DNA from: Cephalotus follicularis
Taxonomy: Eukaryota; Streptophyta; Magnoliopsida; Oxalidales; Cephalotaceae
Assembly (NCBI GenBank): GCA_001972305.1
Contig: BDDD01001761.1
Span: forward strand, 36,930 to 100,929
Length of the DNA stretch: 64,000 nucleotides
Reading direction: 5' to 3'
A program made the translations under genes and the position numbers. Under the pieces are notes generated by a model. It saw nothing but the letters and a program-made list of their open reading frames with translations, was not told the origin of the DNA and did not search any database. Below, piece after piece: positions 1 to 9,315 of the stretch; the first letter of the stretch is position 1; each line of letters starts with the position of its first letter.

Positions 1-437
1 TATATGTATATATCCAGCTTATACAAAACTTGGGGAAATTAAAAACTTTCCAAAACAATTAATATCTTGTGAAAGCATTTAAGTTAGAAGCCGAAATAGA
101 ATAACGTAATATGCATCACATATTACATGTTACTAACGGTTAACAACAATACAATTAATCCATTGTTAATTTCCCTTAGAACGGAGTATGATCATTACAT
201 TATCCAACAATAATCCATCAATTACGATAAACATTAATCCATCGATTACAATAACAGTTTAACAATCCCCAAAAGGAAATACAATTCCATCCATTAACAT
301 TGTTACAGCTTTATTCTTCTCCCACACTTGTCCATATATGTTCCACCGCATCAATCTGAAATTTATAGGGTTAGCCGAATCTACTGGCTAAGTAGGAAAG
401 ATATAAAAGAGTTTTGGGGTCAATTACAATAAATGAC

Positions 438-484
438 ATGTATATGTATATATAGATATATATATTTATATGTATGTATGTATA

Positions 485-517
<33 letters not shown>

Positions 518-555
518 AGATATATATGTATGTATGTATGTATGTATATATATAT

Positions 556-587
<32 letters not shown>

Positions 588-590
588 CTA

Positions 591-626
<36 letters not shown>

Positions 627-764
627 TATACATACATACATATAAATAATATATATCTATATATACATACATACATATAATATATATGTATGTATATATA
701 AGTATATATATATTTTATATGTATGTATGTACTATATATATATGTATGTATGTAGTATGTATAG

Positions 765-799
<35 letters not shown>

Positions 800-935
800 T
801 GTATGTATTATATATATATATGTATAGTATGTATGTATATATATATATATGATGTATATATAGTATATATATATGTATGTATGTATGTATATGTATGTAT
901 GTATGTATATATATGTATGTATATTTATCAATATA
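438..935. repeat. TATG/CATA and TA microsatellite with long inverted repeat
   Basis: About 500 bp of interspersed (TATG)n, (CATA)n and (TA)n. Between about 470 and 640 the TATG tract is followed by its reverse complement. The landmark TATAGATATATATG at 515-528 is mirrored by CATATATATCTATA at 579-592, giving a centre at 553/554. This is an imperfect palindrome able to form a cruciform or hairpin. The open frames here ([12 protein letters not shown]) are repeat translations, not genes. It lies inside the minus-strand LTR. Confidence 0.95.
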
Positions 936-1549
936 TGAGCAATCCCGTTCGGTGGCTACATCAACACAATACAACAATCACGTCCTCGAAGGACCAGTCA
1001 ATCCAATCAGTACGTACGAAGAGTGTCACCATCTCCTGACCCTGACATCGTACTCCTACTTCAGCCCCGTCTTCGGCCGACTCAAAGCAGATCAACAATC
1101 TATGTTACTAGCATGGTGGCTAAGTAACCAGTATGTGGGTGTCCCTAGCCATCCCCTGGCACCTAGAGCCCAAACCAGCCATTAGCCATCGATGGCAGCC
1201 TCCGCCACGCAGCTAATACGGCAACAGTCTCAATCACAATCACCAATCTATCAATCCATTTTCCAAGAATTTTATAAGTTATAAATTACTTGAAACCATA
1301 CATTTTCAAAATGTATAACATTCCTTAATATAGTTTTCAATCTTTTGGAAACTATTTTCGATCCTTCGAAATGTGTACATTTTACGTAAAATAATGATTT
1401 TGTTATAAAATCATGAATGCATTTCCAAATGAATAAAACATTTTAGAAACCATATAACAGTTCAATCCAAAACTCAATTCATAACAATTATGCAATGCAA
1501 ACATATGCTCAAATACATTTAGACTCATTTCGGGGTCAACGCACGTCAT

Positions 1550-1915
1550 CTAAGCGAATCCGTAGAAACAGTGACTTAAGCGTCGATGTTTAACGCTTGG
1601 CATTGACGTTTATGTCCTTTAAATGTCGACACTTCCATCCATAGCGTCAACGCTTAACTCAGAAGCCTTACGCATAGTACTTGTCTTTGGCGTCGACGCT
1701 CAAGGCATGCACCCTTAAGTGTCAGCGCTACAACCCTTGGCGTCGATGCTTTGAAGGTAGGAACTTCACGCGTCACGCATTCAAACATCCATTATCACAC
1801 ATATCCAACTAAAGTGTCGATGCCTTTCCTTCAAGCGTCAACAGTTTCATGAATTATCATTCGTTTCCTTAGTATTAACAGTCTAAGCATCGATGTTTTT
1901 CTAAGCATCGACGTT
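1550..1915. repeat. Array of AGCGTCGACGCTT-type palindromes
   Basis: Degenerate copies of the 12-bp palindrome AGCGTCGACGCT recur with cores near 1583, 1603, 1626, 1647, 1693, 1722 and 1743, and continue to about 1915. The commonest spacing is 20-23 bp. The spacer sequences between copies are unrelated. Element A has inserted at the end of this cluster, which resumes at 8218-8255. Rejoined, it lies about 1.1-1.5 kb from the LTR start. Confidence 0.85.
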
Positions 1916-2095
1916 ATAGCATATTACAGTTTGTTGGCTTTTGCCACCCCTTTAAATGTGTTAAAGAGTTATATTTCGATGATTAACAAACATGAAATAC
2001 TTGTATACATATTTTGATATCCTACAAACTTATCTACTCACTTGATTTTATGTCCAAAGTGTTGCAAAGTTTAAAGTTGCAGATACAGGAAAAAT

Positions 2096-2485
2096 AGCCG
2101 ACTGCCCATGATGAACAGCCGACTGTCTGGTTTGAGTAGCCGACTGCTTGGGTTGAATAGCAAACTGGAATTTCAAAGGATCCAAGAATCTGGAATTGCA
2201 GTACATCCAGCCAAGTGTATCAGGGGTCCAGCCGACTGCCAAGTGAAAACAGCCGACTGTCCAGATCCTCCAGCCGATTGTCAATAAATGTCAAGATTAG
2301 ACCAGTGGCCTTTTGAGAGTCTTCTTTACCTCCACCAGCCAACTGGAATAGAGCAACAACCGACTGTTTTGGAAAAACAACCGACTGTTAAGATGAACCA
2401 GCTGACTGCCTTCTCCAACGGCTATAATTAGAAATATGCACCAACAGCTCCAACCGACTACCAAGAAAATCCAGCTGACTGGATT
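2096..2485. repeat. 21-bp phased AGCCGACTG array in U3 of element A
   Basis: Copies of A(G/A)(C/T)CGACTG begin at 2096, 2117 and 2138, with a decayed copy at 2159: exactly 21 bp apart. About ten more follow to 2485, some mutated (CAAACTG, GCTGACTG). The 3' LTR repeats the pattern at 7276, 7297, 7318 and 7339. Spacers differ in sequence while spacing holds. The symmetric form is the palindrome CAGTCGACTG. The array lies upstream of the TATA-like site, where LTR enhancers are expected. Confidence 0.9.
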
Positions 2486-2521
2486 GGGACTAAAGTTTAA
2501 AAATAGATCCGTTGGAGCATG

Positions 2522-2535
2522 TCTATTTAAATAAA
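2522..2535 (+). promoter_or_regulatory. TATA-like element of element A LTR
   Basis: TCTATTTAAATAAAAG lies about 40 bp downstream of the last AGCCGACTG copy and is repeated near 7660 in the 3' LTR. Its position fits the RNA polymerase II promoter of an LTR. Inferred from position and composition only. Confidence 0.5.
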
Positions 2536-3100
2536 AGTGAGATATCATTCCACATAAGAGATAATAAGTCAACACTCAATTTTTCCAAGCATCTCAACAG
2601 CAATCCTACACCTTTCAAATCAATACCGAAGCTTGGTTCAAGTATTTTCAAGCCTATCTTAGAGTGCTATAGTTTGTAAGCCTTACTTAGCAATATCCAA
2701 CCTTTGAGAGGTTATTGTAAACAACACAAGACATCTTTACAATCTTTCTTTGTATAAGGGGAGTGAACCCTTAGAGAGATAATCAAGGGGAGTGAACCCT
2801 AAGTAGGATTATCACGAGGAGTGAACCCAAAACTTGTAAGATGTTTTCTTTGATTTGCACCCGCAATCCAAAATCAAAGGGTGCTAGTGGATTCTAGTGG
2901 AAACCCAAGGTGCTACCTTGGGAAAGTGGACGTAGGCAAGAAATTGGCCGAACCACAATAAATTCGTTTGCACTCTTTCTAACTCTATCTCTCTTTACGT
3001 ATTTAATTGTTCTTAAATTACTGTATGTTTGTTTTATTTCCGTTAGTTTTTTTTTCGCAAACCATATATCTTTAGAAGGTTGCCATATAGGTTTTTCAGT

Positions 3101-3112
3101 TGGTATCAAAGA
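3101..3112 (+). other. Primer-binding site, initiator tRNA-Met type
   Basis: TGGTATCAAAGAGG begins 2 nt after the LTR end at 3098. It resembles the plant initiator tRNA-Met complement TGGTATCAGAGC with substitutions. It marks the start of the internal region of element A. Confidence 0.9.
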
Positions 3113-3153
3113 GGTTATTTCATAATTCTTAATTGTTAGAAATATAAAGATCC

Positions 3154-4818
3154 ATGGCATCTTCTATGAATCTAAACGTAGGAGTTGAAGGCTCCTCAAT
3201 ATCTAGACCCCCATTTTTTTAGGGAAACAATTATAGTTTTTAGAAAACTAGAATGATAATATTTTTACAATCCTTAGACTATCAATTGTGGCTCATTATT
3301 ATTAATGGTCCTAGGATGCCCACAAGAACGGTAGAAGGAGTAGTTTCTTTGAAGCCTGAAAATGAATTTAATGATAATGACTTTAGAATGCTTCAATTAA
3401 ATTCAAAAGCTAAACATGTTTTGTTTTGTGCTGTGGGTCCAAATGAGTTTAATCGTATTTCTTCTTACGACACGGCTAAAGAAATGTGGGACGTGTTAGA
3501 AGTTTCGTATGAAGGTACTAATCAAGTAAAGGAATAAAAAATGAGTATGCTTGTTCATGAATACGAATTATTTTTAATGCATGACAACGAAAGTATTAGT
3601 GATATGTTTACGCGTTTTACTACGATTATTAATTCTCTTAAAAATCTTGGTAAATCTTATCCTAACCAAGAACTTGTAAGGAAAATATTAAGGTGCTTGC
3701 TGAAAAGTTGGACTCCAAAGGTAACGACAATTGAGGAAGCTAAGGACCTTTCAACTCTTCCACTTGAACAACTCCTTGGTTCCTTGATGACGCATGAGAC
3801 GGCAATAAAAAACCATGAGCATGTGGAGGTCAAAAAGAAGAAGACGATTGCCTTAAGAGCCTCGAGGGAAGAAAGTGAAAGTGACGAAGAAGGAGATATG
3901 GAGCTTATAACTTCTCAATTCATGAAGTTTCTAAAGAGGCAAAAGGGCAAAAAGGCCTTCAAAAAGAAATTCCCTCAAGAAGAAGAAACCAGTAAAAGGG
4001 AAGAGCCAACTTGTTATGAATGCGAAAAGCTGAGTCACTTCAAAAACGAATGTCCAAATCTTAAAAAGAAAGCGTAATTCAAGAAGAAGGATGAATACTC
4101 CAAAAAGAAGAAAGCAATGGTAGCCACATGGGATGATAGCGATCCCTCAAGCTCCGAAGAAGAATGTGATGAAGAGGTTGCAAACATTGCTTTCATGGCA
4201 ATTGAGAATGAGGATGAAAATAAGGTAAATTTTACTTTTGATGAGTTACAAAATGCATATGAGAACTTGTTTAATGAATATGAAAATGTTTGCTTAAGAA
4301 ACAAGTCTCTAAAGAAAAATGCTATTTCAATGTCTAAAGAAATTGAAAATCTAAAGAGTGAAATAAGCAAATATATAAGTGAAATTGAATCTCTAAAAAT
4401 TGAGAAGAGTTACTATATGAATGAGATTGACGTTTTAAATGTTTCTTCAAAATTGTCAATTGATTTTAAGGAAGAAAATGAGAAGCTAAGCTTGAAATTG
4501 ATGCTTTGAAGAAAACTTTTTCTAAGTTTTCCAATAGTAGTGACAAGTTAGATAATCTTCTAGGACTTCAAAGGTGTGTATTTGACAAAGCTGGTCTCGG
4601 GTAAAAAAGAAATGGATAATGTCAAACACTTTAATAATTTCTTTGTTAAGAAAGTAGAGCCCAAAATTTCTTGAAACTATTGTGGTAGACTAGGACATGT
4701 TTCTACTTCACCCTTTGATAGAAAGAATATTGGTAAAACTAAGAAAGTTTGGGCTCCTAAAGGAACCATTTGACTAACCCTCAAGGACCCAAATTTATTT
4801 GGGTGCCAAAAGTTTAAA
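3154..4818 (+). pseudogene. gag: gag of Copia element A (broken)
   Basis: Gag forms the RNA-packaging particle in the cytoplasm. From the ATG at 3154 one frame can be followed to about 4509 through in-frame stops at 3220, 3241, 3535 and 4075. It matches gag of element B (GNNYS near the start, AKHV, NEFNR, TAKEMWD). A zinc knuckle CYECEKLSHFKNEC (C-X2-C-X4-H-X4-C) lies near 4012-4053. An acidic stretch and a Lys/Glu-rich coiled coil follow (4117-4509). A second, ruined knuckle lies near 4668-4700, where its first Cys codon reads TGA. The stop at 3241 replaces a Trp codon, a G-to-A change. The copy is dead; the family call is secure. Confidence 0.85.
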
Positions 4819-5143
4819 TTTCCTTACTTTGTAGGTGTGCTCTAAGGAAATGGTTCTATGAAAACTTCAAGATAAATATTATCACAGTGAGCACATGAGT
4901 AGTAAGTGTTTTGGTATTAAATATCGTGATATTTGTTTGATTATGTGTTTTTGAATGCAATAATGTGTTTAGATGTATATAAAATGTTTTTTGAACTCAT
5001 GTCTTGCATCTAACATTGAGTTTTAACTCAATCATATCAAAATGCTCAAATATCTAAGTCACTATTAGTTAATAATAGCTGATTATGGATTTTAGAATCA
5101 AAGGGAAACTCAAAATTTGCCTATTTCGAGTTTTGCAAATTCC
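4819..5143 (+). other. Scar of the pol deletion in element A
   Basis: In an intact relative this point would begin protease (compare WYLDSG in element B). Only a few residues resembling the entry to pol (LRKW near 4850) are visible. The sequence then changes to AT-rich non-coding DNA. Protease, integrase, RT and RNase H are all missing, and no motif of any of them is seen before the accessory ORF. Confidence 0.7.
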
Positions 5144-5242
5144 AGCCGACTGGTGTCCTGATCCAGTCGACTATCACATATCCAACCGACTGGCTGAAAA
5201 CACTAGTCGATTGTTGACACACGAATCAGTTTTTTTATAAAT
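5144..5242 (+). promoter_or_regulatory. Internal promoter-like module: four phased CCGAC/TCGAC copies plus TATA
   Basis: AGCCGACTG (5144), AGTCGACTA (5165), AACCGACTG (5184) and AGTCGATTG (5205) are spaced 21, 19 and 21 bp. They use the same word as the LTR of this element. TATAAAT follows at 5236-5242 and the accessory ORF starts at 5332, about 95 bp further on. The order of array, TATA and start repeats that of the LTR, so a separate promoter for the accessory ORF is inferred. Confidence 0.6.
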
Positions 5243-5331
5243 GCGATTTTTCCCTCTTTGTCTCAAACTTTCTCATCTAAACACTGTCAAAACCCTAAAC
5301 CTTCTCCAAAAATTCGCTCTCACTGATTTCC

Positions 5332-6486
5332 ATGGCATCCAAGAAGAGAAAAAGCATTGGAACCAAGCAGAGAAGCTCAAACCCAGTGAGCACTTTTGAT
5401 GACAACCTTTTTCTCTCTAAGGAAAATGAAGAGAGGTACCGTCCTAAATTCAGTAACACTCCATAACGAAAAATGGTTAGATAGAGAGATTTTGATTAGC
5501 AATATAGCTTCTATTAGGTCTTGGCTTGAATATTTAGGTTGGTTTGACTATTTGTGTTCATCTCACCTAATTTACCCTAGGTTAGTAAAACTTTTTTATG
5601 CTAATCTTCAAAAAACCACTAGTTGTGTAGCAAAATCGTTTATTCTTGGCAATGCTGTTGAAATTACCCCTGATTTTATTGCCTAAACTTTAGGTGTTCT
5701 ATGCACCGGTGTCACTCACTTTAATGATATTGAAAAATCTGATGCTTTGAAAATTTGCTTAGAACGGTCCGATTTCAATCCAATTATGACTGTTACTAGA
5801 AGCCACTTGCCCATTGCTACTCGCATACTCTTATTACTTGTCACTAATACTTTGTTGCCTAGAGAGGGCTCGCATACACTACCATCCAAGCGAGACCTAA
5901 AATTAGTGGCTTGTATAAAAAATGGAACTCTTATTAACCTTCCGTATCTCATAGTTAACCACATTTTATCTAGACCACATCACCATCCCTATCCTATGCT
6001 TATTAGTAGGATTCTAGCTTCCCTAAACCTTGGTATTAAGGATGAACACAATGTCAAACCTAAAACTAAGCAACTAATAAACAAAGTAGGGCTTAAGAGT
6101 TGCAATATCAAGTTTGAATATGGTTTATGGGTGAAGTAACAAGCAGTAGGGAGAGCACCCGTGAGGAACCGGATGTTGGTGTTGGTGGAGATAACGCGGA
6201 AGAAGAAGAAGAAGAAGAAGAAGAAGATGACGGCGATCGATTTGAAATGAGGCCAAATGTTGGAGGAAGTAGTAGTGGAGGTAGTAGACCTACCATGGAG
6301 TCACTTCAAGCAAGGTTGGATTTAGCACAAGCCAACATCGACTATATTCGAGGGAGAGTGGATCAAATCTATGACAATCAAGCCATGCTTATGACTCGCC
6401 TTGATTCACAAGACGCACAAATGGCCCAAGTGATCCAAATGCTTCAAAATGCCTACCCTCAACATCCACCTCCCGGATCATCTTGA
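5332..6486 (+). pseudogene. Accessory ORF of Copia element A (plant-transposon-protein type, broken)
   Basis: Starts MASKKRKSIGTKQR at 5332. It runs in frame 1 to a stop at 5464-5466, continues in frame 2 (REIL, LVKLFYANL, ITPDFIA) with a stop at 5684, and returns to frame 1 near 6120-6139 to end at 6484-6486. The middle resembles the 'putative plant transposon protein' domain found in extra ORFs of plant retrotransposons. A Glu/Asp run lies at 6197-6230, followed by a coiled-coil-like end (LQARLDLAQANIDYIRGRVDQ). There is no signal peptide or membrane segment, so an envelope role is not supported. The function is unknown. It corresponds to the better-preserved ORF at 15455-16573. Two frame changes and a stop make it a pseudogene. 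Confidence 0.7.
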
Positions 6487-7110
6487 GTGACATTTCATGC
6501 ATATCATGTTTTTCTTGTTGTTTGTGATGAAAATGACCTTGTAGTGAACTTGTAGTTTATGTTTTGATGAACTTGTAGTTTTATTGTGACATGATCTTGA
6601 AGTTGTGTAATGAATTTGCACTTTGATTATGTAATGAAATTTTTAGTGTGTTTATGAAATGAATGTGTTTTATAATGTGTTCTCCTATTTTTTCCATTGT
6701 ACATTGTTGTCAATGCTAAGTATTTTCCTCTCCCTAAATAATTAATCTCTTCATCTGGAATTGAATTGTGTAGCTTTGTTGCTCAAGCACTTTGTTAATG
6801 CTTAAACATATGCTTTGATTAAAGGGGAGTTTAGTTAAATTTTTTTTATTGTTTGACAGAAAGGGGGAGAGTTTATATAGTGTAGTAAAAAATATGATGT
6901 TATATTTTATTTAATTTGACTATGCATACAAAAAGGGGGAGAATTATTTAAGTATGCATTATCCTATATGAACTGTATTGGTCAATCACTTTGACAAATA
7001 TTCTAGACTTGACTTATTGGAGTTTAGTTAATATTTGTGGTCTTAAGTGTAAATTTGTCAAAATTATGCAAAATTAGTTATGCTTTGTCAATCATCAAAA
7101 AGGGGGAGAT
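6487..7110 (+). other. 3' untranslated region of element A with repeated polypurine motifs
   Basis: AT-rich, no gene. Three similar G-tracts occur: GAAAGGGGGAGAG near 6861, AAAAAGGGGGAGAA near 6930, and the functional-position tract 7097-7109 adjoining the 3' LTR. Multiple polypurine-like motifs before the 3' LTR are a known trait of Sirevirus-type elements. Confidence 0.7.
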
Positions 7111-8210
7111 TATTGGCTTTTGCCACCTCTTTAAATGTGTTAAAGAGTTATATTTCGATGATTAACAAACATGAAATACTTGTATGCATATTTTGATATC
7201 TTACAAACTTATCTACTCACTTGATTTTATGTCCAAAGTGTTGCAAAGTTTAAAGTTGCAGATGCAGGCAAAAACAACCGACTACCCATGATGCACAGCC
7301 GACTGTCTGGTTTGAGTAGCCGACTGCTTGGGTTGAATAGCCGACTGGAATTTCAAAGGATCCCAGAATCTGGAATTGCACTACATCCAGCCGACTGTAT
7401 CAGGGGTCCAGCCGACTACCCAGTGAAAACAGTCGACTGTCAACAAATGTCAAGATTAGACCAGTAGCTTTTTGGGAGTCTTCTCTACCTCCACCAGCCG
7501 ACTGTTTTGGAAAAATAGCCGACTGTCAAGATGAACCAGCTGACTGCCTTCTCCAATGGCTATAATGAGAAATATACACCAACAGCTCCAGCCGACTGCC
7601 AAGAAAATCTAGCCGACTGGATTGGGACTGAAGTTTAAAAATAGATCCGTTGGAGCATGTCTATTTAAGCAAAAGTGAGATATCATTCCACATAAGAGAT
7701 AATAAGTCAACACTCAATTCTTCCAAGCATCTCAAGAGCAATCCTACACCTTTCAAATCAATATCGAAGCTTGGTTCACGTATTTTGAAGCCTATCTTAG
7801 AGTGCTATAGTTTGTAAGCCTTACTTAGCAATATCCAACCTTTGAGAGGTTATTGTAAACAACACAAATCATCTTTACAATCTTTCTTTGTATAAGGGGA
7901 GTGAACCCATAGTAGGATTATCACGGGGAATGAACCCAAAACTTGTAAGGTGTTTTCTTTGATTTGTATCCGCAATCCAAAATCAAAGGGTGCTAGTGGA
8001 TTCTAGTGGAAACTCAAGGTGCTACCTTGGGAAAGTGGATGTGGGCAAGCGATTGGCCGAACCACTATAAATTCGTTTGCACTCTCTCTAACTTTATATC
8101 TCTTTACGTATTTAATTGTTCTTAAATTATTGTATGTTTGTCTTATTTTCGTAAGTTTATTTTTTTTCACAAACCATATATCTTTAGAAGGTTGCCATAT
8201 AGATTTTTCA
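7111..8210 (+). repeat. 3' LTR of Copia element A
   Basis: 1100 bp. It starts TATTGGC where the 5' copy has TGTTGGC, so the terminal TG is mutated by a G-to-A change. It ends TTTTTCA at 8210, followed by the duplication CAGTT. The phased array at 7276-7620 is better preserved here than in the 5' copy. Confidence 0.95.
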
Positions 8211-8997
8211 CAGTTAAATGCGTCGACGCTTATCCTTTAAGCGTCGACGGTTAGAGAAGCCCAGAACGTCATCTTCTCCAACACATCTGAAAAACTAGTA
8301 AAATCAACATGCAATATACATACGATCTAGTCTATGTTTAGCTCAGAACACTACATGCATGGCAGGTTTACAATTCGCAGCAATCATAATATCAATCCAG
8401 AAATTCACAGTCCATGAATTCATGCATTTCATCAAATGACCATTCATCATCATTTAACTCAAAATCAAGTTTATAAAATCCCAACCTTTGATCCCAAGTT
8501 AGGAACCAAAAGTCCACCTCTTTAAGTCCATGAAATCAGCGGTGTTTGAGCTTCCCAGTAGCTCCAACCAAGCCCAGCAGCTCTAAGCTCCGAGCTCCCA
8601 AGTTCTGAACCAGGACAACAATGGAGAAATGTCCACTCCTTTCTCTCTCTTTTCCTATGGTTCTCACTGTTTCTCTCTATTTCTTTCTATTTTATTTCCG
8701 TTCTTTCTTACTTTTCGTTCTCTCCACGTAACGTACGAATGAGGAGAAGAGAGACACATTTTAATGGTGTTAAGCGTTTTCCTTTCTCTCTTTCCTTCAC
8801 CTGCCACACATGCATGGCATTTTCTTGCCTCTCCCTTCTCACCTGCGCACGACACACAGGTGTCCCCTTCTTTCTTTTCTTCTGGCGTTGCATGTCTGGC
8901 GGCATGATAGCATGTCCAACATGTCTTAACTGTCATGCTAAGGAGCCTGAATACATGCCCTTCGTCACATTTTATGTCAGTGATTGAAATGCATTCT

Positions 8998-9165
8998 GAT
9001 ATTCGACATTAAGCATCGACACTTACTCATAGCGTTAGCACTTATATTGTTTTACTCATTGACATCGACGCTATCACTTGGCATCGACGCTTTGCGTGCA
9101 CGTGTTTTATGCGCATGTTTTGCATCCTTGGCGTCGACGCTTTGATTCTAGGCGTCGATGCTTAG
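8998..9165. repeat. Second AGCGTCGACGCTT-type palindrome cluster of the minus-strand LTR
   Basis: About six degenerate copies: ATCGACACTT, GACATCGACGCT, GGCATCGACGCTT, GGCGTCGACGCTTT, GGCGTCGATGCTT and others. On the minus strand they lie about 150-320 bp from the LTR start, matching the first CAGTCGACTG cluster of element C at +172 to +250. They frame a pyrimidine-rich stretch (8640-8900) with no coding signal. Confidence 0.8.
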
Positions 9166-9315
9166 GCCTGTTTCTAGCACTTTTCAATTCACATAATACC
9201 CTTAACACTCCTTACCCAATTTGGCAGCATTATCAAATTGGAAAATCCAACATTTTATTAATTCATATTTCAATTACAATAGGAAATACAAAGGATGGAA
9301 ATTCTGGGCATTACA

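Larger units (their letters stand above)
1932..3098 (+). repeat. 5' LTR of Copia element A
   Basis: 1167 bp, starting TGTTGGCTTTTGCC and ending TTTTTCA. It is near-identical to 7111-8210 apart from small indels. The copies differ, for example by a block at 2320-2360 that is shorter in the 3' copy. It contains the AGCCGACTG array (U3), a TATA-like site and GGGGAGTGAACCC repeats at 2758-2830. Confidence 0.95.
1932..8210 (+). mobile_element. Copia element A (Sirevirus-like, pol-deleted)
   Basis: A complete insertion flanked by the perfect 5-bp duplication CAGTT (1927-1931 and 8211-8215). The LTRs are 1932-3098 and 7111-8210. The 5' LTR is followed after 2 nt by a tRNA-Met-type primer-binding site, and the polypurine tract AAAAAGGGGGAGA (7097-7109) precedes the 3' LTR. 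The interior holds a broken gag and a broken accessory ORF. Almost all of pol is missing between about 4840 and 5100. It is inserted in the minus-strand gypsy LTR. The copy cannot move without help from other elements. Confidence 0.95.
1..9315 (-). mobile_element. Tekay-like Ty3/gypsy LTR (5' or solo), split by Copia element A
   Basis: Read on the minus strand, this LTR starts with TGTAATGCCCAG at 9315. It continues through 8216, is interrupted by element A (1932-8210), and resumes from 1931 to about the window start. The stretch near 340-410 on the minus strand matches the LTR of element C near 27410-27450 (CTACTTAGCCA, then GCTAACCC, then TTTCAGATT). That part lies about 375 bp before the LTR end in C, so the end here is expected near or just beyond base 1. 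No polypurine tract adjoins 9315, so this is a 5' LTR or a solo LTR. Rejoined length is about 3.0 kb. The family assignment is by similarity to the other Tekay LTRs in the window. Confidence 0.7.

Noticed and set aside
371..1039. Several overlapping open frames on both strands (IYIHTYI, MYVCMYV)
   Set aside because: They are translations of the (TATG)n/(CATA)n microsatellite, open because the repeat lacks stops in those frames.
8664..8987. Short frames with several Cys residues on both strands
   Set aside because: They overlap in a pyrimidine-rich LTR segment. The Cys spacing fits no zinc-binding pattern, and no family resemblance is visible.
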